Assembly (NCBI GenBank): GCA_030430025.1
Contig: JAUIGR010000008.1
Span: 1-64,000, forward strand
Origin: Gammaproteobacteria bacterium
GTDB lineage: Bacteria; Pseudomonadota; Gammaproteobacteria; Xanthomonadales; Marinicellaceae
Direction: 5' to 3'
Length of the DNA stretch: 64,000 nt
The notes beneath the pieces were generated by a model. That model had not been told where the DNA came from. It saw only the letters and a list, made by a program, of their open reading frames with translations, and made no database searches. Of this stretch, positions 45,231 through 54,803 are shown piece by piece. The position numbers and the translations under genes were made by a program. Every line of letters begins with the position of its first letter. Position 1 is the stretch's first letter.

Positions 45231-48134
45231 CTATTCACAACCATGACCCTTAATTTCCGTTAAGCGTGTCATTTCCAAATTACCAGCCTGAAAGTGGTCA
45301 AGATCATTGGGTTGATAATTGAAGAACATGTTATGCTGATCAGTAAAACTGAGCCTTAACACCCCCCACTCTGCTGCCATGATATCATCCGAATTGAATG
45401 ACCATCCCTGATTGGCGTTGACGTCGAAGAAGCTAGCACCTGAAGCTTGAGTCAGTGTAATGGTGGATATTCCATCCTTTTTGAACACACCAGAGCCCAC
45501 TAACCATAATTGTTCACCATCCTGAAAAGCAAACCATGCCACATTGATTTGTTTTTGCTCATTGGCCATGTCGGTAATATGAATGAATAAACCATGACCA
45601 GGTTCATCCAAGCTATAAAATGAGCCACTGTAACACCCATCTGCTGATTCAGAAATCGCCGAAAGCTGAGTCAAGTCAACCGAGCCCGATCCGAATTCTG
45701 AAAACAGGCTATCCCATGACATCTTAATATCATGCGACGTATCAAAGTTAAATGTTACCTGCCCCCATTCATTGGAGATAACATTACCAGCATCAAAATC
45801 AGGCGGAAAATCTGCACCTTCTGCAATGTGTAAATCAATAGTCAGTGGTTGATTATCAATAATTTCTGAAGCTCCTACCATCCAAACGGGTTGGTCATTA
45901 TGATGAGTAAACCAATACATGTTTACCCTACCATTGTCACCGCCGTCAAGGTTTTCTAGGAATACACCATGTCCTGGGTTTTCTGGATCAAACCAAGAAC
46001 CGGAAAGGTTTTTTGATATAAACACTTCAATCTTGTCTTGATTATTTTGAATATAGATGTCATCTTCAGAAATGTTGAGGTCAATTTTTGCCTCAGCAAC
46101 TAAGCTATCTTCTAAACTATTAATTTCATAGTAAAACGTAAAAATTAACTCATCAGCAACACTTAAATCAACCAGCTCATTCAATTCGCCAGTGCCGTTG
46201 CTCTCAGGACAAGTTGCCAGGCCTACAGCAACTTCACAAACCCAGCTGAGGTTGTCAAAACCATCTGCAAATGCTGTAGTTACCAAGATATCTGTTTCAT
46301 TTTGATATCCTGTATTTTTTACATGTATTTGAGCTTGGCTTTGTTGGCCTATTTCAATATGCTGTTCAAAAGACCCAAATTCTATTGAAACATCTGCACC
46401 ACAATTCAATCCGCCATCCGTAATTTCCCAGTTATGATCATTGATGATTTTATTTTTGGCTGCTTCAGCCTCGCAGTAATATGAGTTTCCTCCACTAAAA
46501 GAAACATCATCTTGTAATTGCTGGTCGCTAAAACTTATGAGTATTTTGTCGTAAAGTCGAGGGGGAAGTGAAACCCCGCTGAACATATCATGCATATTGT
46601 TAACATTACTGATTTGCCAGCTTGAAATGTCAGGAATTGCTGATTCTGCATTGGCGAACATGCCACTCATACTCTGGACAAAAGAAACATCCCAATTGCT
46701 CACATCTGGATTTGCTTTTTTACTTCCTGCAAACATTCCAGACATACTGACAACCGAGGAAACATCCCAGTTACTAACATCTGGATTTATATCAGTATTT
46801 CCATGATCAACAAACATTCCATCACTCGCAAACATGTCTCTCATGTTTGTCACAGAGGATACATCCCAATTGCTCACATCTGGGTTAGCTTTTTTACTTC
46901 CTGCAAACATTCCAGACATATTGACAACCGAGGACACATCCCAGCTACTAACATCTGGATAAGCTGCAACTGTTGATTGAAACATAGCACTCATGTCTGT
47001 CACAGCAGAAACATCCCAGTTGCTGACATCTGGATCAGCCTTTTCACTGTTGGCAAACATATCTTTCATATTTGTTACAGAAGAAACGTCCCATTTGTGC
47101 ACATCTGGATTAGCATTTTTACTGACGGCAAACATGCCTCTCATATTTGTCACAGAGGTGACGTCCCAATTACTGACATCTGGATCAATTTTTTCACTTC
47201 TCGCAAACATGTCTCTCATGTTTGTCACAGAGGACACATCCCAATTGCTCACATCCGGATTAGCCTTTTCAGTGTATTCAAACATACCCTCCATGTTTTT
47301 CACGGCAGAGACATCCCAATTACTGACATCCGGGTCCGCTGCATCAGCTGCTTGAAACATGCCGCTCATGTCTGTCACAACAGAGACGTCCCAATCACTA
47401 ACATCTGGATTAGCTAAACCTGTAAATGAAAACATATGTGACATATTCGTCACAGAAGAAACATCCCAATCACTGACGTCAGGGTCAGCTATATTAGCTC
47501 CGTTAAACATCGCAACCATGCTTTCAACATTAGAAACATTCCAATTAGAAACATCTGGTGAGAAGTAGTTAATACCTCCAAACATTCCAGTCATATCAGT
47601 TACAGATGAAACATCCCAACTTGAGGTATCAGGCCCTACCATGTTGGAATTTAAGTTACCTGCTCTAAAAAACATCCTTGTCATGTCTGTCACTTGTGAA
47701 AAATCAGGAGAGTCACTGGCGTTAAAAGTGACATAAAAAGCCCTGTAAAATGTATTTGACATATTTTGCCACTTCATATTTCCCCATTGTTCAACAGATC
47801 TGATGGTTTGAAACGATGACTCTTCATCAATATATGTAATAATTCTTGGAAATCCTGTTCCATCTCCTTCATTGTCTTTAATCCTGATGGTATAAACACT
47901 TCCCCCCGGGTAGCTACAGGTGAAGCTTCCTGTCAAAGCAATGCCTTCATTTATTCCATCATCATTACAATCTACATTGTAATTATAACCAGTCCCTTCC
48001 GTCCAAATTGTAAATTCATGCGGCTCAAAAATATTTCTAATAGTCATTACAAAGTCATCTTCTGGTGCTGCCATGACCATCATGGGTTTAAGTATTAAAA
48101 GAATCAATAATTTTGTTGTTATTAATTTAGGCAC
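45231..48134 (-). CDS. Secreted DUF285 (BspA-like) repeat protein with twin C-terminal modules
   Basis: 967 aa from a GTG with AAGGAG upstream. Signal peptide at about 1-22. From about 165 to 525 there are 14 repeats of 25 residues with the pattern SNWDVSSVTNMRDMFA...NPDV, the DUF285 surface-protein repeat; one unit has an insertion (DGMFVDHGNTDIN). A DUF11-like beta-sandwich stretch follows (IEFGSFEQHIEIGQQSQAQI). The last 250 residues hold two copies of a module beginning GSWFDPENPGHGVFLEN and GSFYSLDEPGHGLFIHI, each with a WG-V/L core. It ends KGHGCE. Probably cell-surface or released; adhesion or polymer binding is a guess. Confidence 0.8.
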   Translation of the reverse strand: MPKLITTKLLILLILKPMMVMAAPEDDFVMTIRNIFEPHEFTIWTEGTGYNYNVDCNDDGINEGIALTGSFTCSYPGGSVYTIRIKDNEGDGTGFPRIITYIDEESSFQTIRSVEQWGNMKWQNMSNTFYRAFYVTFNASDSPDFSQVTDMTRMFFRAGNLNSNMVGPDTSSWDVSSVTDMTGMFGGINYFSPDVSNWNVSNVESMVAMFNGANIADPDVSDWDVSSVTNMSHMFSFTGLANPDVSDWDVSVVTDMSGMFQAADAADPDVSNWDVSAVKNMEGMFEYTEKANPDVSNWDVSSVTNMRDMFARSEKIDPDVSNWDVTSVTNMRGMFAVSKNANPDVHKWDVSSVTNMKDMFANSEKADPDVSNWDVSAVTDMSAMFQSTVAAYPDVSSWDVSSVVNMSGMFAGSKKANPDVSNWDVSSVTNMRDMFASDGMFVDHGNTDINPDVSNWDVSSVVSMSGMFAGSKKANPDVSNWDVSFVQSMSGMFANAESAIPDISSWQISNVNNMHDMFSGVSLPPRLYDKILISFSDQQLQDDVSFSGGNSYYCEAEAAKNKIINDHNWEITDGGLNCGADVSIEFGSFEQHIEIGQQSQAQIHVKNTGYQNETDILVTTAFADGFDNLSWVCEVAVGLATCPESNGTGELNELVDLSVADELIFTFYYEINSLEDSLVAEAKIDLNISEDDIYIQNNQDKIEVFISKNLSGSWFDPENPGHGVFLENLDGGDNGRVNMYWFTHHNDQPVWMVGASEIIDNQPLTIDLHIAEGADFPPDFDAGNVISNEWGQVTFNFDTSHDIKMSWDSLFSEFGSGSVDLTQLSAISESADGCYSGSFYSLDEPGHGLFIHITDMANEQKQINVAWFAFQDGEQLWLVGSGVFKKDGISTITLTQASGASFFDVNANQGWSFNSDDIMAAEWGVLRLSFTDQHNMFFNYQPNDLDHFQAGNLEMTRLTEIKGHGCE

Positions 48135-48201
48135 AGTTTTTCTCCTTATTCTTTATCGTTTGTGAGAATGATTTTTGGATTAGTTGATAAGTGTGTTAAT
48201 C

Positions 48202-48282
48202 GACTGTCTCGAAAATCTATAACTGACTTCATGTATATGTTTTACATGAAGTGAAGTGAAATTAAATAAATTCGAGACAGCC
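48202..48282. repeat. Intergenic palindrome, copy A
   Basis: Outer arms GACTGTCTCGAA/TTCGAGACAGCC enclose an inner hairpin with arms CTTCATGTA/TACATGAAG. It lies 19 bp past the stop of the FG-GAP gene on its minus-strand transcript. The same structure follows the second FG-GAP gene. It may end transcription or protect the 3' end. Confidence 0.65.
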
Positions 48283-48300
48283 TCTGATCTTTTAACTCAA

Positions 48301-50709
48301 TCAATCCACTGATGATTCAAAACTGTTTAGATAAATCAAATCAAAATTGAAAATATAAGCTGAACCTGAGTTCTGCCCATGTTCATCATCTGATGGTGCA
48401 CCTATCAGGGCACGATTCCCCGATAAACTGACAGACGTTCCAAAACCAATGGACTCTAAACTTTCATTATCTATGAATGTTATTTGACTACTATCATTCC
48501 ATAGACTATCGGTATATTCATAAGTGTAAACCTTTTCATTCTTAGTACCGATTAAAGAGCGGGTGCCAGATAAGCTGACAGAATAACCAAATTTTTCATC
48601 TGTTGCAGTATCTGATGCAATCAACTTTGTTGATTCAACCCAGTCATTGCCATTGAAATTGAAAATGTAAGCAGCTCCTGCAAAATAATGATCATTAATC
48701 ATTGTTCCAGGTGCACCAATGATGACATGATCACCATCAAGGCTGGCTGAATAGCCAAAAGCATTCATTTCTTGACTATCAGAGGCTGTTAACATAGCCA
48801 CATCTAGCCAATCATCACCGTTAAATTCGAAGATATAGACAAATCCTTCCTTAAATAATAGAGGCGGACACAAAATCTGACAATCTTGTGTATAAGGATA
48901 CTCACCACTAATAAGAAGTCTGTCGCCTGATAAACTGATCGTTCTCGCAAATGAATTTTCTTCATTTCCTTCAGGTTTGACTAGTTTAGCTGTTTGTTCA
49001 AACTGTAGTAAATTGTTATTGAAGTCAAAAATATAAACAGCCTCTTCCTGTGGTGCACTCACAGCCGCTCTAGAGTTGTTAATATCAACAACGGTACCAA
49101 AATTACTGCCTTCAACAAGCTCTTCAGCAACCAGTTTACCGACTTCATTCCATTCGATGCCATTATGATAATAAAAATAAACAGCACCTGAATCATTAAT
49201 GCCGGTATTTTCATCGGGAGCACCAACCAGCGCCGAATTACCCGATAAGCTCACTGATCTACCAAATCTACCACCATTACCTGTGAATTTGCCGACATTA
49301 ATCCAACTATCACCATCATATTCAAAAAAATAGACCGATCCTGAGTTACCATCGTCACCCTCATTATCACCATATGCGCCAACCAAGGCCCTATTACCTG
49401 AGAGGCTAACTTCATAGCCAAATCGATCAAAGGCTGCGCTATCAGAGGCAACGATGTCAGCACTTTTAAGCCAATCCATTCCCAGTTTTTTATAGACATG
49501 AACAACACCTGTTCCTGAGGTACCGTTGTGGCTATAATCAGGTGAGCCTATAAACAATTCACCATTATGAAATTCTAAAGACTTGCCAAAATAATAAAAA
49601 TCAGACTCTAACGTCAAGGTTTGTGTCCACTGATCATTGTTTTGTTCGAATACGTGGACATATGATGGTTTACCAAGACTAGAAGTGGTTGTTATTGATA
49701 TTTGATCACCATTTAATGCCACTGAACTACCAAAAAAAAGACTTTCTATGCCATAAGTATCAACCAGTTTAGTCTTTTGTATCCAATTATCATTGATATA
49801 CTGAAATAGGTAAGCTGCTGTGCCTCCAGGGGATCCAATAAGCGCCAGATCAGCCTCTAGACTGATTGAAGAGCCGAACTTATCCCACTTATTAGTGTCA
49901 AATCCGGTGAGTTCGGCTGTTTCTATCCAGGTGTTCTCTTTAAATTCAAATACATAGACAGCACCAGAATACTCTTGATCTAGAGCGTCTTTATCAATGC
50001 TCCCCACTAACACTCTATCACCATCAAGAACAACTGTATACCCAAAATTATCAAGTCTATAGCCATTGGAGGGCACTAATTTTGCTGTTTCAATCCAATT
50101 ATTACCGTCAAACTCAAAAATGTAGGCGACTCCAACTAATTCTTCATTATATGATTCACCTATATTAGCAATGGGAGCGCTGACCACCATTCGATCACCT
50201 GATAAACTAACAGAATAACCAAACTTATCATTAGTTACACCCTCTGGTGATGTTAATTCAACTGTTTCTACCCAATTCTCTCCATCAAACTCAAAAATAT
50301 AAACAGCTCCAGCATGGGTATGACTGTAGGCATTTACTACAGCACGATTCCCAGAAAGGTTGACGGAAGTTGCAAATTCAAAGTTATATGAAGGATAGTC
50401 AGGTTTGCTCATGATCTTTTGTGTTTCTATCCAATTCTCTCCGTCATATTCAAACATAATGGCATTAACGCCTGTTCCTACTAACATTCGATCATTATCA
50501 ATTGAGAAACTTCCGCCAAGATGGGCGCTTTGTCCACCAAGCCCATTTGGTGTGGGCAGTAATTTTTGCTCCAATGTCGCTTGTTCCAAACTGAGCCATT
50601 GGGCTTTGCTAACACCGTTAGGCGGCTGTTCGTCAAAAATATTTGCAAAGGTTTGAAAACTCGATACCGACAGGATCGTCAGTAATATCATATTGATTTT
50701 GTTTTTCAT
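48301..50709 (-). CDS. Secreted FG-GAP (integrin alpha-like) beta-propeller protein, copy 1
   Basis: 802 aa. Signal peptide MKNKINMILLTILSVSSFQTFA. The body is made of about 13-14 repeats, each with an FGYSVSLSGDRALVGA-type strand and an AYIFEFDGNDWVE-type strand, the FG-GAP pattern that folds as beta-propellers. Acidic loops (GDNEGDDGNSG) could bind calcium. It ends FNFDLIYLNSFESSVD, similar to the I-F-x3-FE tails elsewhere in the window. It is a tandem paralogue of the next gene: both ends are nearly identical and the middle is diverged. Probably a surface or released protein; ligand unknown. Confidence 0.82.
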   Translation of the reverse strand: MKNKINMILLTILSVSSFQTFANIFDEQPPNGVSKAQWLSLEQATLEQKLLPTPNGLGGQSAHLGGSFSIDNDRMLVGTGVNAIMFEYDGENWIETQKIMSKPDYPSYNFEFATSVNLSGNRAVVNAYSHTHAGAVYIFEFDGENWVETVELTSPEGVTNDKFGYSVSLSGDRMVVSAPIANIGESYNEELVGVAYIFEFDGNNWIETAKLVPSNGYRLDNFGYTVVLDGDRVLVGSIDKDALDQEYSGAVYVFEFKENTWIETAELTGFDTNKWDKFGSSISLEADLALIGSPGGTAAYLFQYINDNWIQKTKLVDTYGIESLFFGSSVALNGDQISITTTSSLGKPSYVHVFEQNNDQWTQTLTLESDFYYFGKSLEFHNGELFIGSPDYSHNGTSGTGVVHVYKKLGMDWLKSADIVASDSAAFDRFGYEVSLSGNRALVGAYGDNEGDDGNSGSVYFFEYDGDSWINVGKFTGNGGRFGRSVSLSGNSALVGAPDENTGINDSGAVYFYYHNGIEWNEVGKLVAEELVEGSNFGTVVDINNSRAAVSAPQEEAVYIFDFNNNLLQFEQTAKLVKPEGNEENSFARTISLSGDRLLISGEYPYTQDCQILCPPLLFKEGFVYIFEFNGDDWLDVAMLTASDSQEMNAFGYSASLDGDHVIIGAPGTMINDHYFAGAAYIFNFNGNDWVESTKLIASDTATDEKFGYSVSLSGTRSLIGTKNEKVYTYEYTDSLWNDSSQITFIDNESLESIGFGTSVSLSGNRALIGAPSDDEHGQNSGSAYIFNFDLIYLNSFESSVD

Positions 50710-50909
50710 AATATCGTCTCATAAAGTTATAGTTATAGTTATTTTAGGTAAAGGCAGCAGTGAACAACACTAAGACTCATACCAATCAGCAATGCGTCAA
50801 ATAATTGATATTTGACAGTTTTTAATGAACAAGGCACCTGTTCTTATTTATTTTTTATCGTTTGTAGCAATAATTTCTGGATTAAGTAGATAGATTAGGT
50901 GTGTTAATC

Positions 50910-50984
50910 GGCTGCCTCGAAAATCTATGCTGACTTCATGTATATACTTTGCATGAAGTCAGTTCAAATAAATTCGAGACAGCC
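50910..50984. repeat. Intergenic palindrome, copy B
   Basis: Arms GGCTGCCTCGAA/TTCGAGACAGCC with an inner perfect hairpin CTGACTTCATG/CATGAAGTCAG. Same place and layout as copy A, 19 bp beyond the stop of the second FG-GAP gene. The rest of the 293-bp gap (50710-51002) is the upstream region of copy 1, itself nearly the same as that upstream of copy 2. Confidence 0.65.
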
Positions 50985-51002
50985 TCTGATCTTTTAACTC
51001 AA

Positions 51003-53414
51003 TCAATCCACTGATGATTCAAAACTGTTTCGATAAATCAAATCGAAATTGAAAATATAAGCTGAACCTGAGTTCTGCCCATGTTCATCATCTGATGGTG
51101 CACCTATCAGGGCACGACCTCCGGATAAACTGACAGAAGTTCCAAATTCCATAGGATATTGACCCTCATTATCTGTGGCCATGATTTGCCCTCTTTCACT
51201 CCAAGTATTATCAATTTTTTCAAACGTATATACCTTGTTATCTTCTCCTGGCATAGAGGTAGGAATGGCTGTACTTATTAGGGCTTGATCGCCAGACAGG
51301 CTTATGGCAGCACCAAATGTTTCATGTACAACCGGATCTGATGCGGTTAATTTTGCTGATTCGATCCAGTCATTACCATCAAATTCAAAAACATACACAG
51401 CACCTGCACTATTTGCTTGTTCATCATCATGTGGCGCACCAATCATGGCACGATCGCCATCGAGACTAACTGAAGTGCCGAAATAATTACCCTCAAATCC
51501 ATCAGAGGCAGTCAATTGCGCCATTTCTAACCAAGTATTGCCATCGTATTCAAAAATATAAGCATACCCCTCAATTTCTGGATATGGTGGACAAAGAATC
51601 ATACAAACTGGGAAAGGAAACGGGTGACCACTTATGAGAATTCGATCACCTGATAAACTCAGGGTTCGCCCAAACAAGATGTTTTCATTGCCTTCAGGCT
51701 TCATCAATTTAGCTGTTTGTTCAAACTGCAATAAATTATCATTGAAGTCAAAAACATAAACCGCTTCTTCTTGTGAAGCACCAACAATAGCTCTCCAATT
51801 TTCAATGTCAACAGCAATACCAAAATCACTGCCTTCAACAAGATTATCAGCAACCAGTTTACCGACTTCATTCCATTGGACGCCATTATGATAGTAAAAA
51901 TAGACAGCCCCTGAATCATTAACGTCGGTATTTTCATCTGGAGCACCTATCAGGGCCAAATTTCCTGATAAGCTGACTGATTTGCCAAAACTACCACCAT
52001 TGCCTGTAAATTTACCGACATTGATCCAGCTACCATCAATATAATCAAAAAAGTAAGCTGATCCTGAATAGTCCTCACCATCTTCATTATCTCCATAAGC
52101 GCCAACCAAGGCTCGATTACCTGACAAACTGACTTGATAACCAAATTGATCATAAGCCGCGCTGTCAGAGGCAACGATGTCTGTCGTTTTTACCCATTCT
52201 GTAAAAGGTTTTCTATAAACCTCAATCCCTCCTGATTCATCAGAATCATTATATTCATAGTATGAACTTATAAATAGCTGGTCATTATAAGCAGCTAACG
52301 CTGTTCCAAAAGTATAACTACTTAATTGAGCATCAGATGTTATTGTGGAAGTTTGTGTCCACTGGTTATTGTTTTGTTCAAAAACATGGGCATATGCAGG
52401 GCTAATAGAACCACTGCGGGAAATGACAATTATTTGACCATCACCTAGAGCAACCGATTTGCCAAAGTCCTTAACATCGACACCATCGGTGTTAAACAGC
52501 TTAACTTTTTGTATCCAATCATCACCACTGTGCTCGAAAAGATAAGCTGCTCCTGAGCCAATATCACTTCCATTGTTTCCATCAGCTCCAATAAGCAGCT
52601 GATTGGCTTTTAAACTCATTGCCAAGCCGAATTTACCTCCTACTTTCGGATCAGATGACGTGATAATAGCCGTTTCTTTCCAAATATTTCCATCAAATTC
52701 AAATGAGTAAACAGCTCCCCCGTCAGGGGTTCTAGGAGCTCCTACTAAAATCATGTCTCCATCTATAACAACAGAATGCCCAAAATTATCAGACCCATAA
52801 CCATTTGAAGCGGTCAGTTTCGCAGTTTCATTCCAGCTGTTTCCATCAAACTCAAAAACATAAGCAGCACCAACCTGCCCATCGGCTAGTGGGGCGCCAA
52901 CTACCATCCGATCACCTGATATATTGAGAGAATGTCCAAACTCATCACCGTTAACACCATCAGAAGACTTTATTTGAGTTGATTCAATCCATTGATTATT
53001 CTTAAATTCAAAAGTATTAACGACACCTGGAGTCGCATAAGAGTAGCTCCTGAAGCTACTAACTGCAGCATGATTTTCTGACAGGGCAACAGCAGTAATG
53101 CCAGATGTATCTGCTATTTTCTGTGTTTCAACCCAATTGTCTCCGTCAAACTCAAACATGATGGCTTTAGAAGAAGCAGTCACGAGCATTCGATCATTAT
53201 CAATTGAGAAACTTCTGCCAAGATGGGTTTCTTGTCCACCAAGACCGTTGGGTGTAGGCAGTAATTTTTGCTCCAATGTCGCTTGTTCCAAACTGAGCCA
53301 TTGGGCTTTGCTAACACCGTTAGGCGGCTGTTCGTCAAAAATATTTTTAGCAAAGGTTTGGAAACTCGATACCGACAGGATCGTCAGTAGTATCATATTG
53401 ATTTTGTATCTCAT
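51003..53414 (-). CDS. Secreted FG-GAP (integrin alpha-like) beta-propeller protein, copy 2
   Basis: 803 aa, the same design as copy 1. Signal peptide MRYKINMILLTILSVSSFQTFA, a shared first block (FDEQPPNGVSKAQWLSLEQA), FG-GAP repeats such as FGHSLNISGDRMVVGAPLAD and AYVFEFDGNSWNETAKL, and the same end (GQNSGSAYIFNFDLIY, NSFESSVD). Differences concentrate in repeats 1-8, which suggests either fast change of exposed loops or gene conversion at the ends. It also shares with copy 1 about 140 bp of upstream DNA, so both are probably expressed the same way. Confidence 0.82.
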   Translation of the reverse strand: MRYKINMILLTILSVSSFQTFAKNIFDEQPPNGVSKAQWLSLEQATLEQKLLPTPNGLGGQETHLGRSFSIDNDRMLVTASSKAIMFEFDGDNWVETQKIADTSGITAVALSENHAAVSSFRSYSYATPGVVNTFEFKNNQWIESTQIKSSDGVNGDEFGHSLNISGDRMVVGAPLADGQVGAAYVFEFDGNSWNETAKLTASNGYGSDNFGHSVVIDGDMILVGAPRTPDGGAVYSFEFDGNIWKETAIITSSDPKVGGKFGLAMSLKANQLLIGADGNNGSDIGSGAAYLFEHSGDDWIQKVKLFNTDGVDVKDFGKSVALGDGQIIVISRSGSISPAYAHVFEQNNNQWTQTSTITSDAQLSSYTFGTALAAYNDQLFISSYYEYNDSDESGGIEVYRKPFTEWVKTTDIVASDSAAYDQFGYQVSLSGNRALVGAYGDNEDGEDYSGSAYFFDYIDGSWINVGKFTGNGGSFGKSVSLSGNLALIGAPDENTDVNDSGAVYFYYHNGVQWNEVGKLVADNLVEGSDFGIAVDIENWRAIVGASQEEAVYVFDFNDNLLQFEQTAKLMKPEGNENILFGRTLSLSGDRILISGHPFPFPVCMILCPPYPEIEGYAYIFEYDGNTWLEMAQLTASDGFEGNYFGTSVSLDGDRAMIGAPHDDEQANSAGAVYVFEFDGNDWIESAKLTASDPVVHETFGAAISLSGDQALISTAIPTSMPGEDNKVYTFEKIDNTWSERGQIMATDNEGQYPMEFGTSVSLSGGRALIGAPSDDEHGQNSGSAYIFNFDLIYRNSFESSVD

Positions 53415-54098
53415 AATATCGTCTCATAAAATTATAGTTATAGTTATTAAGGTAAAGGCAGCAGTGGACAACACTAAGACCCATACCGATTAGCAATGCG
53501 TCAAATAATTGATATTCGACAGTTTTTAATGAACAAGGCACCTGTTCTTATTTATTTTCTTACCGTGCATCAGATTTTAGGTACATGATCCAATAAAACC
53601 ACATGTACCAATGGTACAATGATTCATATTAAAATAATGTTAAAAAGGGATCGAGTAAAAGCCCTTGAAATAATTTTCATTTAATGACTTCATCAACATT
53701 AATACCATTAACCGAGCAAGATAACATGACTCAATATTAGTTTGAGACAGATTAAAAATAAGTTAACATATTGATTATTAACTAGAATATAACATTTTCT
53801 GGTTTGCTTGATCGTTTCGGCCAAGTATTATCCGTCAGTGACAAACAGATCTGGATCTTTGGATGGTTTACTGAGTTTGTTGCTGTGGACCTTCTTTTAT
53901 CACATTGGCGTCCCCAGCTTGGCATTTTTGGTTTTTGAATAAGTAGTCGAACCTGAAAAAGTCCATCCTGACATTTTTCAGGTTCGGCTAAGTTAATGAC
54001 TGAACACTGTCACTCTAAAAGCAATGTTCAACGATCAAAACACGATCTTGCTAATCATAAAAATCATATTGACTCTTATACAAACAAGGGCATCTCTG
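53415..54098. other. Intergenic region left of the housekeeping operon
   Basis: 684 bp. The first ~140 bp are the FG-GAP gene's upstream region, shared with the gap at 50710-50850. The middle (53560-53940) shows no convincing gene, though short open stretches at 53790-53937 could be relics. A 43-bp hairpin element sits at 53946-53988. Confidence 0.5.
53946..53988. repeat. Minimal hairpin element with IS-like ends
   Basis: GTCGAACCTGAAAAA and TTTTTCAGGTTCGGC flank 13 bp. The element is flanked by TAAGTA (53940-53945) and TAAGTT (53989-53994), a five-of-six direct repeat. Its ends match the IS5-type element at 9519 and the long element at 61700, so it is probably a very short MITE. Confidence 0.7.
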
Positions 54099-54803
54099 TT
54101 AATAAGGTGTCCTTAATATCGACTGTCTTTTTCGCCAGTCAGGTAAATATTGTGCCATTAGTGCATAAAAACGTCGATTATGTAGTCGCTCATGTAAATG
54201 AGTCATTTCATGTACCACGATATATTCCAGACATTCAGGCGGGTATTGTGCCAGTAACAAATTCAACCAAATTCTCGCTTTGGTAATATGGCAAGTACCC
54301 CACCGAGTTTTCATATTTTTGATCCGACATTCTGACACGCGTTTACCGATGATTGGTTGCCATCGTTCAATTATATCTTCAGCCCTATTTAATAATTGTG
54401 ATCGATACCAACGATCCAAAAGTTTTTGCTTACTGGCTTTAGTGGTATTTGAACGGACAAACATGTGTAGATGTTTTTCGTCTATCTTAATGTGGCATTT
54501 GCCGGTTGTGCTGATCAACATCAACGAATAAAACTGACCAAAAAACAAATGTTGTTCACCTGTTATGTATTGAAACTGAGGTTTAATCACCCTGTCAGCG
54601 AGCTGTTGTTGTGCTGCTTTGATCCACTCCATTCGCTCTGATACAAATCGATTGATCTGGGCATTAGTCACCTGGTAAGGGGCTGAAACACGGACTTGAC
54701 CATCAGGTTTCAATACACGCAAGTGTAGGTTTTTGATCTTTTTTCGCCAAACCAAGACACTCTGATCTTGAATCGTTAGGTAACTGTTTGTTGATTTTTT
54801 CAC
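54099..54803 (-). CDS. YgjP/SprT-like zinc metallopeptidase (M48-like, COG1451)
   Basis: 234 aa. The family layout is clear: an N-terminal beta-rich part (KIKNLHLRVLKPDGQVRVSAP), the basic RFVSERMEWIKAAQQQL helix, then RIKNMKTRWGTCHITKARIWLN and the zinc site VVHEMTHLHERLHNRRFYALM (HExxH with a later His). Cytosolic and of unclear substrate. Its ATG overlaps the stop of queA by four bases, and it is the last gene of the seven-gene operon. Confidence 0.85.
   Translation of the reverse strand: MKKSTNSYLTIQDQSVLVWRKKIKNLHLRVLKPDGQVRVSAPYQVTNAQINRFVSERMEWIKAAQQQLADRVIKPQFQYITGEQHLFFGQFYSLMLISTTGKCHIKIDEKHLHMFVRSNTTKASKQKLLDRWYRSQLLNRAEDIIERWQPIIGKRVSECRIKNMKTRWGTCHITKARIWLNLLLAQYPPECLEYIVVHEMTHLHERLHNRRFYALMAQYLPDWRKRQSILRTPY

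Noticed and set aside
46597-47568. Four long plus-strand ORFs with repeats such as TSQLLTSG
   Set aside because: Antisense translations of the 75-nt DUF285 repeat, which stays open in several frames; no start signals.
45900-47700. Possible CRISPR array because of regularly spaced ~75-bp repeats
   Set aside because: Repeats are translated in frame as DUF285 units with no unique spacers.
53790-53937. Two overlapping open frames of about 50 codons that look partly protein-like
   Set aside because: No start codon with a ribosome binding site and no recognised family; possibly a relic but not supportable.
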